Translations under genes and position numbers: made by a program
Origin: Seriola aureovittata
Lineage: Eukaryota; Chordata; Actinopteri; Carangiformes; Carangidae
DNA length: 64,000 bases
NCBI RefSeq assembly: GCF_021018895.1
Contig: NC_079386.1
Span: forward strand, 930,001-994,000
Direction of reading: 5' to 3'
The notes under the pieces: model-generated
Told to the model about the DNA's origin: nothing
Databases searched by the model: none
The model's input: the letters and a program-made list of their open reading frames with translations, nothing else
Shown here: one piece after another, positions 40,314 to 52,700 of the stretch
Layout: each line of letters starts with the position of its first letter
Position numbering within the stretch: the stretch's first letter is position 1

Positions 40314-43300
40314 GGTTAGTTTCCCTGGCATCTTTATGTAGCCTGTCTCATTGTGGTAATTTGGTGCCACTCAAATCAATGTTCAAATGGAAATAATTGA
40401 TTCATGTGAGCAAACTCAGTCGTCATAGCAGTACTGTATAGTACTACTGTGTAGTATGTAATAGTTGGACAAAATGATGCATAAAAACAAATAATTCATG
40501 CAACACAACAGCCAAACCTTTTAAAGTGGCACTGCTGGGATTTTGTTCTTCACTTCTACAAACACTGTGGAAATGTGAGATAGAGAAAGAACCGGGTTCA
40601 AAATAAATGCAGCAGATGCTCAGATAAATAGGATTTTTATCACGCTTTGCCCTTAGAGGACACTTTATATTTGAACACTTTTTTACTTTGGACTCTTTTG
40701 GACACTTTTTGTTTGATTGCTTTGTATTTGATATTTTGAAATCACTTCCCTTATTTCTGTCACGTTAGTTTACTTCCTGTCTTTGTCTTGTTTTCCTTCT
40801 TGCTAATTGTCTGCCACGCCCTAATGTGCTCCACCTGTGTTCTATTGCCCTTGCCTCCACTGTGTACTTAAGTCTCTGTCATCACCTTTGTCTGTTTCTT
40901 CTTCTGTCATCAGCCTGTAGCGCTCAGTTTGGATTTTTTGCAGTTTCCATTCATTTCCAGTCTTGTTCTTTTGTTCCTAACTGGTTTTTTGAATTCATTT
41001 ATGTAAGTTATTTTTTGTTATTAAATCCATTTCTCCTTTCTGTTGTTTGCATTTGGGTCCAACAACCCTTCAAATGTGACATTTATAGTCTATTTCAAGC
41101 TTCAGAAAGACTGGATGCTACATGTCCCATAATACAAGTGATAACATTGTTTTGGCCAGAGCAGAGTAGTATTCCTCCAGATTAGTAAACTGATGCTGAT
41201 GATCAAAACCAGCATTTTAGTATCAGTAATTTAAAGATAGTGCAGATATGACCCATGTCATGGTTTCCTCCTGAGGACAACATAAAGAGGTTAATGTTGC
41301 ATCTGCAGGTTTCTGTCTTTGACCCAGTTTCCATGAATGATTGATGAACCTGTGAAGCTGCTGCTTCCCTCTGGATTGTGCATGAAGCCTAAAATCAAGT
41401 GATTTCTCATCATCACTGTAGATGTGTTTACCAGTGGGGGCTGCACTGTGGAGATCTTTACTGTGCATCCAGTCCTGGACAAATTAGTTCTCGTATTAAT
41501 TCAGAAAAAGCGCTGTATGATGTCGTATCGTCAGGGTTCAGTGCTTCTCCTTTTCCTCATGTCGCTCTCCTTGGTTTCTCTCTGGGGAGGAAGGGCGTGG
41601 CTGTCGCTATAGCAACCAAACCAGGGAAAGTTGTTGTCATTCAAGTAACACTCTCCATCCATACAAACATGTTCATAACAGCTGATACCCTTGATATGTT
41701 TATAATACCGTTTATTCCATCTATCAATCAACCCCCCCCCCCCCCCCCCCCCCCTTCTTTCTCCTCTCCATCATTTTTCCTTGTTTCTTCCAAACAGCCA
41801 TTACATCAGATATAATCCAGGGTTTGACAAACAAAGGACGACTCCCTCCCTGGGCAGGGCTGGGCCGTAAACACACTGGTCATGTGGTTTCTGCCAGCAC
41901 AGGCTTTTCAGTATGTTAGAACAGTTAAAGTGCGCCCTCTGCTGCTTTTAATGTGAAATGGCGTTCAAGTGAAATCACGGTTATTTTTGAATTGCACCAG
42001 CATGCCAGCATGTTCTTAAATGGTTTTTTTTGCCACTAACAAAACACACACATTACACACACACATTCCTATGAAGCCTTAAGAGAAGATTAAATTTTTT
42101 TTTTATTGTTTAGGAAGAGTATTGGACAGTGACCACTACAGCTAACAATGTTCACACCCAGTGTTGTGCCAGTTCTCACTTAAAAAGAACTAGTTCAAAC
42201 TTCAGTTCATACAGATGAAAATAAACTAGCTCATGTTCATAGTTCATTTTTTTTAAATAAATGAAGGCCGATATTTTCTTTCAAAAGAACCTCCTTCTAC
42301 CATCCATCACCAGCCCCAAATCACTGCCACTCCCAAACTAAATGAATTATTGTAGCACTGAAGAATCACAGACATGAGTTACATTTAAAACTGTGTTTAA
42401 ATCTAATCCGTCTGAGTCTTCACTTGTTTGTTCATGAAACTGCTTCAAATGCTCAAACCAACTGGCTTCAGCAGTAGTAGAGATGCGTCTGTACCGTCTG
42501 TACCGCTAACACCTGCCAAGCTGGACCGTCTCTATGGAGACGTCATGCGTCGTGTCGTAAAAACGTGAGCCAAAACTGTTGTAAAAACGTGCTCACGTTC
42601 ACGTTCATCATTTGTAAACTGATTCGTTCAGTTCAGCCGAAAGTCCTCTACTGTTTCTGGTTCACTAAACATATGAACGTGTTCAGGCACAAAATGTTTT
42701 CATGCAATAAATCAAAGTAATTTAAAAAATAAAAAAAAGGTATAAATGACTTGCTTGTGTCTTACAGTATTGAATTCATATATTAAGCAGATTAATATGT
42801 AGATCAGAGGAACCAATGACATATTTGACCAGATTTGGATGAAGCTGAACTGTATAGATATCCTACATTTATTGCCTTTCCTTCATCTCCCATCTCTGGC
42901 TGTGTCTCTCCACAGAAAGGTTTTACTCCCCTTCATGTGGCCTCCAAGTACGGAAGCCTGGATGTAGCCAAACTTCTGCTGCAACGTCGCGCTCCGCCTG
43001 ACTCTGCTGGAAAGGTATGTATTATTTCTATCAACTATTTAAATGAACCAACAACTATTTATATTCGTCTTTATAGTTGTTACTGCTCTGTACAGTGTGA
43101 TCAAAGGGAATCATGCCTCTTTATTCATAGCGCTAACTGATGTTTTAATGAAGCATTTTCATGTAAATGTAAAAGCCTGTTCATTTAAATCGTGTGTTGC
43201 TATTTTTCTGTATTGAGGTTAAGTTGTCGACGAGAGCACCGGTAAGACTAGTCTGAATAAATCAGCTGTTCCTTTGTTTGGATTAACTATGATTTCTTCC

Positions 43301-46300
43301 AGGAAACATAAACTGTTAACTGAACCCTTTTTAAATAAAGATTCCTTTTTTTTCCTTTGAATATATTCTTCTTTGCGTCATATTAAGGACCAACCCAGTA
43401 ATCCTTCCAACATCTGCTGTCTAATATAACTCAAATTCATGTCAACCTGCAGTCTCATCCCTTTAACACACACTATTAACTCTGTGTGTGTGTGTGTGTG
43501 TGTGGTGTTAACGGCTTCATACTGCACTAACTGCTATTTAACTCATGTGCACTCACCGTCCCTCCCTCACAGAACGGCCTCACCCCGCTCCATGTCGCAG
43601 CACATTATGATAACCAGAAGGTTGCGCTCCTGCTTTTGGACAAAGGAGCGTCCCCCCACACCATGGCCAAGGTGAGAGCGCACACTAAACTCACTGTGCT
43701 GACAGGAGAGCTTGTTCCTGGAGTGGAAACCCTATCGACATCTTTCAGTTGTGAAGATGTGGCAATGTAGCCAGAAGGTCAAAATAATCTTCTTTCCGAT
43801 GAGCCAATTTCCCTTTTCCCAGGGTCATAACTCAGTCGCACAGCACAATCAAACTGGGACAAAGACATCATACGAACTGTGCTGGAGTCAGTGGAACTCA
43901 CTCTGTCCAGAACCACTGGTTTCCACTGAGGATAAACAGAAATCATACAGAAAAGATGCTCATTTTTTTATTTATATTACAGTTAAAAGTGCTTTACAAG
44001 ACATGATGAAACTGAGGACGAACAATATAAATGAATGATAAAAAAAAAAAAGGTCAGCTTTAGTCCTCAGCCAGGATTGTGGACTGGCTAACAGAGCTCT
44101 GGCTGAGGACCTCAGGTTGTGCCTGGGCACATATGGTGTCAGCAGATCTGAAATGTACTCAGGTGCAATTATAACATTTAGCAGAAGCCAGTGAAGAGAC
44201 ACAAAAACTGTACAGTGCTCTCTGCTTTTGGTTTCGGTGAGAAGTCTGACAAGCTGTGGTTTCTGTTGGCTCTGTTGACTCAGACATGTATAAAGAGAGT
44301 TACATAGAGAGCGACAGTCTCTAGATTCTTACTGGATAAAGTAGGACTGATCTTGGAGACACTCCTGGGGAGATCATGGCTTATAATCATCATATTCATA
44401 CTTTTACTTCAGGGCAAAGCAACATAACTTTTACTAGTGTAAACAAATATCAGTTTATTGTTAATATTCAGACATTCAGCGAGGTTCATCCTCCAGTTTT
44501 CATTCAGTTTATTGTGCAGTGACTGATGACAGCAGGTTTTATGAATGAATCTTTGAAAACCTTGAACCTTGTGTGACTTGACAGTAGAGGTGATGGTAAT
44601 GAGTGCATGCAATAGTATGTCAGTGATTTGTCATTTTCTCATAAACACCTCAAACCAAATTTATTTTGATGCTGGTCTCCTCCAATAGAAACCTCCAGTA
44701 TTTGAAATATGAAATATTGAAATGTGGCTAAATTAGATATTCTGATTTGTATTTTCCTTTACTCACTTCTACCTGGAGAACTGACAGTTCCAGAGTATCT
44801 ACTCAGACTGTATGCCTTATTTAGGGTATATGGTTCAAATATTATATTATTATTGTATATTCCATGAGCAGCTGAGCATACATACAGAACTACATCCAGT
44901 AAAAGAAGATAATAAACATGAGTAGAAAAACTGAACACAGAAATTGAAGCAGCAGGCTCTCATCTGTTACCATGTGACTGAAGCTATACTTAGCTCAAGT
45001 GATAATAACCGAGAACAGGTAGTTGGACTTTTTTCTGTCAAACTGAACTTTTCCCTCTATAAACATACTATATTTTAGATATTATATATCACATATATTA
45101 GATATTTTTTTATTCAACATCTTTGTTGGGTACTACTTTCAGCAGCGGATTAATCCTCCTTTGGTGCTCTAGTGAGTATCTCCGGCGGCAGGATGGTGTG
45201 TGTGTGGCATTGAGTCAAAACTACAGTGTGTGTGTTCATGGTGATGAAGGAACAAGTCGCCCAGTGCAACAGTGTGATTCACTGATGTGTTTTAATAGTT
45301 TTCAGACAACAGTGGGGCTCTAAGGCTCAATCCATGCACCAAAGTGACCATTTCCTGTCTGTCCTCTGTCCTGGTGAATCAGAACGGCTACACTCCCCTC
45401 CACATCGCGGCGAAGAAGAACCAGATGGAAATCGCCACAGTCCTGCTGCAGTACGGAGCCGAGACCAACATCCTGACCAAGCAGGGTGTAACTCCGCTCC
45501 ATCTGGCCTCCCAGGAGGGCCACGCCGAGATGGCTGACCTGCTCATGAGCAAAGGAGCTGAGATCAACGTCCCCACCAAGGTACTGCAGAAATATGGTTT
45601 TTGAGTAAAACTCAGTAAATGGCGCATGAGAGTGTTTCAGCTATGTTATTGTGCCTTGCTACAGTATGTCTGAATACTATAAGTCTTAGTAACCGACAGA
45701 ACATTCACATACTGTAGTGTTTAAGTACAAATAGTTGTAATGACCCTGTCAACCTGCTGCTTTCAGGCCTAAATCTTCCTCCTTCACAATGTCACATCAG
45801 CTACATGATGATATCTGACAGGGCAGAATGGACAGACTCTGGTCTGAACATGGCTGCTGTGAATGAACTGTTGTGTGTGTGTGTGTCCCTCATGCAGAGC
45901 GGCCTGACTGCCCTCCATCTGGCAGCCCAGGAGGACAGAGTGACTGTGGCTGAGATCCTCGCCAAGAACGGAGCCAACCTTGACCAGCAGACCAAAGTAT
46001 GAGCACTCACTATTCTGATCTTCTTCATGTAGCTTTACACCTTCTGGTTACAAGATGATATTACTGAAGAGTCATCTCAATTCATCATATTCAGTATTTT
46101 TACAGTGTCTCTCTAGCCAGAAAAGTGTTATATTTTGTGTTATTCATGACTGACTACTTGTTTTGCAGTTGGGATACACGCCGCTCATTGTAGCATGTCA
46201 CTATGGTAACGCCAAGATGGTCAACTTCCTGCTTCAGAATGGAGCCAGTGTCAACGCTAAGACCAAGGTACTCCGGCTGGAGCAAGATGGTTGAAGCGTT

Positions 46301-46626
46301 CAGATAATCAAATTATAGAAGCATCATATGTGGCGTTATACCACCCATCATTATTCACTTTCTACATGAACAGGAAGCAGTTTGTCCGAATGTTGAAAAA
46401 CATGTCATTGCACCCATACGCAAATGTTGTTTATGTACATATATTGAATTTCCATATATAAAATATATGTATATATATAAATGAAATACATATATGCAAA
46501 ACCTATATATGAAACCAATTAGAAATGTGAACAATTTCATATATTGACATGTCTAACCCATAGAAATATTTATGTTTATGTATGTATCCTTATATTGTAG
46601 ACATACGTTATGTAAATCCCATATAC

Positions 46627-46704
<78 letters not shown>

Positions 46705-49700
46705 TTAAATGTATATTATAAACATATATGATGGAACATGTTATACTATATAAAAAGTCATCATAGAGATATTTTTAATAAATGTACATATACACATTTT
46801 GCTATGGGTATTTCATGTTTTATGAACTTATATCTATATGCAGAGAATTAATATATGTGAAAATAATATATCCCCTCATAAGTGACACATATGGCAACGC
46901 CCTTCTTGATATAGAGAGACATATGTCATATATTATGTTTCTGTAGGGTGAAGCCACAGAGTGACAGGAAACACTGGGCTGTATGTATTGGAGTAATGCT
47001 ACAACTAGCTGTTATCGGTGTCATTATTTATACTCATCTGAAGCCTCAGGTTGTATTAAAGGGTTGGTTCATTCAAATGACAAAAACATACTGATTTACA
47101 AACATTCATCTCCGAGATTCCTGCCTCCACTCCTCTATAATGGAAGTGAATGGATTTTAGTTTGTGTTGCTCACAGCAAAGCTTATAGGGACGACTTTTG
47201 GTAGGTAAATTTAGGAAAATAAATCAGTTAATAAAATACAATAGTAAGAAATAAAGAAGAAAAGCTAAAGGTGACTAAAATAGGTTTAGCTCATTAAAAA
47301 AAATATATAGTCATTCTAATTCTAATAATCACTTGCCTTCCTCAGTTTTCTTCCCCTTCCTTCCCTCTTACCTTCTTTCTTCTCCTTCCTTCATTTTTAC
47401 ATTTTGACATTGTTCTCTTTTTCCCTCCCAGAATGGATACACTCCCCTCCACCAGGCGGCCCAGCAAGGCAACACACACATCATTAACGTCCTGCTGCAG
47501 CACGGTGCCAAGCCCAATGCTATCACTGTGGTGCGTAAACACTCATCCACACAAAAATACAAGCACGCACACACACACATGGATACACACATCTCATTCA
47601 CTTCTTCTCCTTGTCCAGAATGGTAACACTGCCCTGGGCATCGCTCGGAGGCTGGGCTACATCTCTGTGGTGGACACGCTGAGGGTCGTCACAGAGGAGA
47701 TCATCACCACCACAACGGTACGTCTCGCACACACACACACACACACACATACACATACAAAATGAGATCTCTTCAGTGCTTCCTCATCTTTGAACTGGAA
47801 TCTTTTGTGGGAGGTGATTTATGTGAGTTGTGAACGATGGTTAAAGAGACTCGTTTCCTCCCCTGCTGCCAGACGGTGACAGAGAAACACAAGCTGAATG
47901 TCCGGAGACCATGACTGAAGTCCTGGACGTCTCCGATGAAGAGGGTGAGTTTGGACACATGCATGATGCCCACTGGACACTAACCAGCACTGGACAGAAA
48001 CACTTAGCAGCTAACTGGTATTATTGACCTTAGATTCTTCAGGTAATGTTGCTCTGCTGAGTGTGGAAAAGAGCAACGGTTTGCAAACACAACTCTGTAA
48101 GTGTAAGATGTTAGGAGGTAAAGAGTGACTGTGCTGTCTACCCTCAGAATTCAGATCCATTGATGATGATGCTATGTCAGACGACCTCATGGATATGGAA
48201 GGTACTCAGCTCGGGGCTTTGCGTGAGGCCTTGCTGTGCTGGTTTTACCCTGGAGTGGGGGTCGTGTGTTGTGCATGATGAATGCAGAACCAGCTGTTTA
48301 CGGAGATGCCACTTTACTAACTGCAGATATTACACCATGATGTTTGGACACCAGTGATGCAAAGACAGTGGTTTGAATCCAGGGGAGAGGGTCGTCAGAT
48401 TTCTCTCATGAGGGTCATCATCATAAAGCTTTTTGCCAGACCTGGGCCAAAGTCAGCTACAACTCCCCTGCATTTACCACAGTATCTCCCGGCTACAGCC
48501 TGATCCGCTACACTCTCAGGCCCGTGTCGCTGTGGTGCGGCACACCATCACCGTCTGCTGCTCTGTGGACAAATGAAACTGAAGTGTCTTAGTATTGCAG
48601 TAAGTGTTGCAACAGAACAGAACAACTTCAATGCTGCTTGGCCTTGATTCTCTAAGTCTCTGAACGCTACAGGGAGGAAGAAAACCTTTTCTTATAGTCC
48701 CTCTGTCTTCCTGTAAAAAACAAGCCGGTCGTGTGTGCAGCAGGTTCAATTCCCATGTGAAACCAGCAGTTCATGTTGTTTCTATTATCCATGACCGTTC
48801 CTTGTTATTACTGTAACCACGACAACAAAGATTGTCTAATCTTGAGGAAGGACTTATTTTAACCCAAATCACCATCTTTCCGTAAACCTAATCATGCCAT
48901 GACCGTAATGATAGTAACTATGGCGATGAAGATGGGTACGCCGCACTTGGTAGAGTCCGTCTGTTTATTATTGTAACCATGACAACCAAGGTCCGATACG
49001 CCTGCTGCCGTTGGCGCAGTAATTCGGTAGACAAATCCTATGGGTCGTATCATAAGGTTGGAACAAACCACCTGTCTGGTTGTTCAGGTTGGAGGAGTTG
49101 ATGGTGGAGAGTGCTGTCTAACACCTCGGTCCAAAATCTCCCGTAGGTGTTGAACTGGGTTGAGATCAGGTGACTGTGAAGGTCTTTATCTATGATTCGC
49201 ATAATTTTCATACTCATCAAACCCTCAGTGATCCCTCGTGACTTGGAGAATCAATGCCAAGGAGCACTGGAGCTGTTTTGGTGGCCCAGCACCTTACTGT
49301 GTCCAAACCTTTTGACTGGCACTGGATATATATTCAAACAATGATTCGAAATATGTTTGGAAGAAAGCTCACCTCATAATATTATCAAGCCTATAGCAGG
49401 TGGTAAAATGGTCACATTTAAAGATATTGTCTATTTCTTTAATTTAATGTTACTTTAAATTTATTTTAAATCCATCCATAAATATTAATGTGCCATTCAT
49501 GTGGGTTTGTCATGAGTGTTAGATCTTTTTATGTTCATGGGTCTGAGAGCGTGGAAGTGTTAATGTGCCATAAAAGCTATAAGATGAAAGTGAGTGTTTT
49601 GGCCCAGGTTAACCTGCAACCAATAGTGATGCTGACCCCTGCTGTACAGTAGTGGAACGGCAGTAGAGCTTTACCACTGTCATGCAGAGAAAACAAGGCC

Positions 49701-52700
49701 ATAGAGAAACATGTATCTGTTGGTATAAGATGACAGAGCGGAGAGTTAACTGTTTCTAGAATCAGAATTTGGAAATATGGTAGATGACAGTGATTCTGCA
49801 GCCTCTGGAATGAGAAGCTAAATGATGAGTTTGCTCCTTTTAATGTTATGTAATTCTAAAGTTGCTAATTCTGGTTTGTTCAGTTAAGAAGTAAAAAGCA
49901 TTATGATACACATGGATTCTACTGTTTGAGTTAGTTCTACAGAATAAGCTCAATTCAAGGTCCACTTACATGTTTTTGGAGAGGCTATCACTCATATTTC
50001 ACAGTCTTCATCAGTAGATAAATTCGCAGACTCCAGGTGCTGGTGCAATTGAAAGCTCAAGAAAAAGCTAGTAAGTTGAAGGTGACTTAAGATTAGTTTT
50101 TCAAAAGACTTTTTCCAGGTTTAAGAATCGTTTCCCGCTCATCAGTCGTCAGTTAGTTTCCATCTGGAGTGAAAGGTGTAAACTGATGAAGAGAAGATGA
50201 CAGTGGCTGTCAGCGCTGACAAGCTGTTTCTACTCTTCTAGTGCTAGTTGCCTTTTATCTTTCAACTTATTCTGTGCTAACATGTTAGCGCTGCAGTGTG
50301 AAACGTCTGCTGTCTGTATTCGTATCGTATCAGTTGTAACCTGACTAACGGCCATATGCTCTTAAAAGCTCCCTGTTCCTGTGATGAGCTTGTTTTGTCT
50401 TTCACTCAAGAACTCACCTCTGACCCTCTGTCTGCTCTCTGAAGGCGACGACACGATGACGGGTGACGGAGGGGAGTATCTGAGGGCAGAGGACCTCAGG
50501 GAGCTGGGAGATGACTCCCTCCCCGGACAGTACCTGGATGGGATGAACTACCTCCGCTTCAGCCTGGAGGGGGGACGCACCGACAGGTATGTCAGACACT
50601 GTCACGTTTAACTCAGCTAACAAGCAGCTACAATAATCTGACCAGGGTTCAGGTTTGGTTTTGGTTAATTAACTCATTTAATCTCTGCTTTGAGGTGAAA
50701 AACTTTTTCTATAGTTAAAAATAAAAAAATAAATAAAGGAATAAAAATATTAATCTGCTCCACGGAGCAAACACTTGATCCCTGTGGAGCTGTTGTTTTT
50801 TGTTTTACGTATAATTCTTTTCTAAAATAATCTGTGACCCAGTTGTGTTTCTATTCTGATACGATCCTTCTTTTGACTCTGTTCCTGTCTAATTACTGAT
50901 GCAGTAAATTACTGTGATGGTGGTACTAACTTTATGTGTGTGTATCTGTGTGTACTGACAAAACCTTTCCTCTTGCCTGTATTTGATTATCTATATGTGT
51001 GTGTGTGTGTTTTGCAACCTCTCCTGCTCATTCTTCATCGTTGGTCTCCATTGTCATCCTCTATAGTCGAATGCAAAGGTATGTGCTGACGCTGGCCAGA
51101 TGTTTGGCCTTTTAAACCTTCAGCACTACTGTAAAAACCAGTGTAACTGTTCAGGTTAGTCTGGGGCTGGGTATTCAACTTTTTTTAATGAACGATATCG
51201 CTTTTTTTCCAGATATTTCCTGATTTAAATCATTATTTGATTTTCTTATTTGTTTTATGTTATATTTGCCTGTTCAGCCATAGCCATAATAATAAAATGT
51301 AAGAAGGGTGTGAGACAGTTCTAGCCTTGTTGCTGCTAAAATAACATGGCTGTTGTTTCAGCATTAAGATTTAAACATGTTAAACTATACCCAGCCCCAA
51401 ACTCAATTTTTCAATAGCTCTAGCTCAGCAGATAACTGCATATTCCAGGGAAATCTTTCAAATGTGGATACCAGTGCTAAACTTGGCACAAATCCTCCTT
51501 GGGTATTAATTGCTCGTTTAATAAAACCCATAAGCTACTCGAAAAATCAAGATGGCCACCACTTTTTGCCCAGGGAAATGTTTGTTTTTATTTGAAAAAT
51601 GTTCATCCACTATTTTCTCATAGGAGTAATCCAGGTGTCAAAATCATTTTAAGACTGCAGAAGGTGAAATTTAATCCACTGTAGGAAATGAAATGAAAGT
51701 ATATTTCAGCAAAAATATCACTCACAAAATATATACGTACATATATATACAAAAAAGCCTAGCAAGCTAATGTTAAGATAAAGACCAGTAAAACAAGTAG
51801 ACTGTCGACTCTTACTGAACTTTCGATTCATCGTTCATAATAAATGATTTGCAGATACATTGTGTTTTATGCAGAATTTTTCACATTACATGTTAGAAAC
51901 CACACAAATAAAGCTGTGAGGAAATGTAAGTTGTGAATTTGACATCCTCATGGTCTAAAACATAAGATTCAATTACAAAATCAATCTTGTGGGTTCAATT
52001 CTGTGGTAAAATATGTGTTTCCAAAGCCAGAAATGGTGGACACTTGAAATTTTGAAATATCAAGTGGCTAATGGGATTTTTCAAATGAATGGCCCCTGAA
52101 GGATAAACATACACATTTTGGTGTTTGTATGCACATTTGGAATATTATCGCAGTTATCTGCTAAAATTAGTTCACCTATTTAATTACGTAATTCTTCCCT
52201 AATTGACATTCATGCAAATCATGAGATCAAGGACAGTAACTCAACTAATCTTGATAGCTGTTAGTGAGTGTAACTGATAGTCAGTCTTGTGGTCCTCATG
52301 AGTTCCTGCTCTGCTGTGATCTGTTACTGTCGTGATCTCTGAGCATCATCTGCTTCACTGCTTTCCTCTTCTCTGCTGCAGTTCAGACAGGTCCTTCACC
52401 CCCACCCACCACAGCTACTACTCCCCCAAACATGAAGGCCTGATGGACGAGATGCTCATCAGCCACCAGGTACAGTTCTGGTCACCGTGGTCACAGCCGC
52501 CGCAGGTGAAATACACCTCCAGCTGTGATAGTCACTGTGGCTCTTCTCTGATGCGATGCTGTTTGTATCACTAATGGAAAGTAACAGACTGTATAAGCAC
52601 CATTTTTCTAAGTTTTAGTGGTTTATCTATAATAAGGTTCTTTGTTTGGTTCCAGGTTTCATCACTGGCGAGGGAGAATGAGAGAGATTCATACAGACTG

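Larger units (their letters stand above)
39121..42915 (+). other. ank2: Intron 15
   Basis: 3.8 kb with a candidate inverted-repeat element (39435-40086), a TA repeat and a 23-C tract. No exon seen. Confidence 0.6.

Noticed and set aside
45388..45627. Open frames opposite or out of frame with ankyrin exons (also 38708-39187 minus, 47433-47765 plus, 60537-60803 minus).
   Set aside because: They are shadows of GC-rich coding exons; the sense frame gives the ankyrin protein with matching splice phases.
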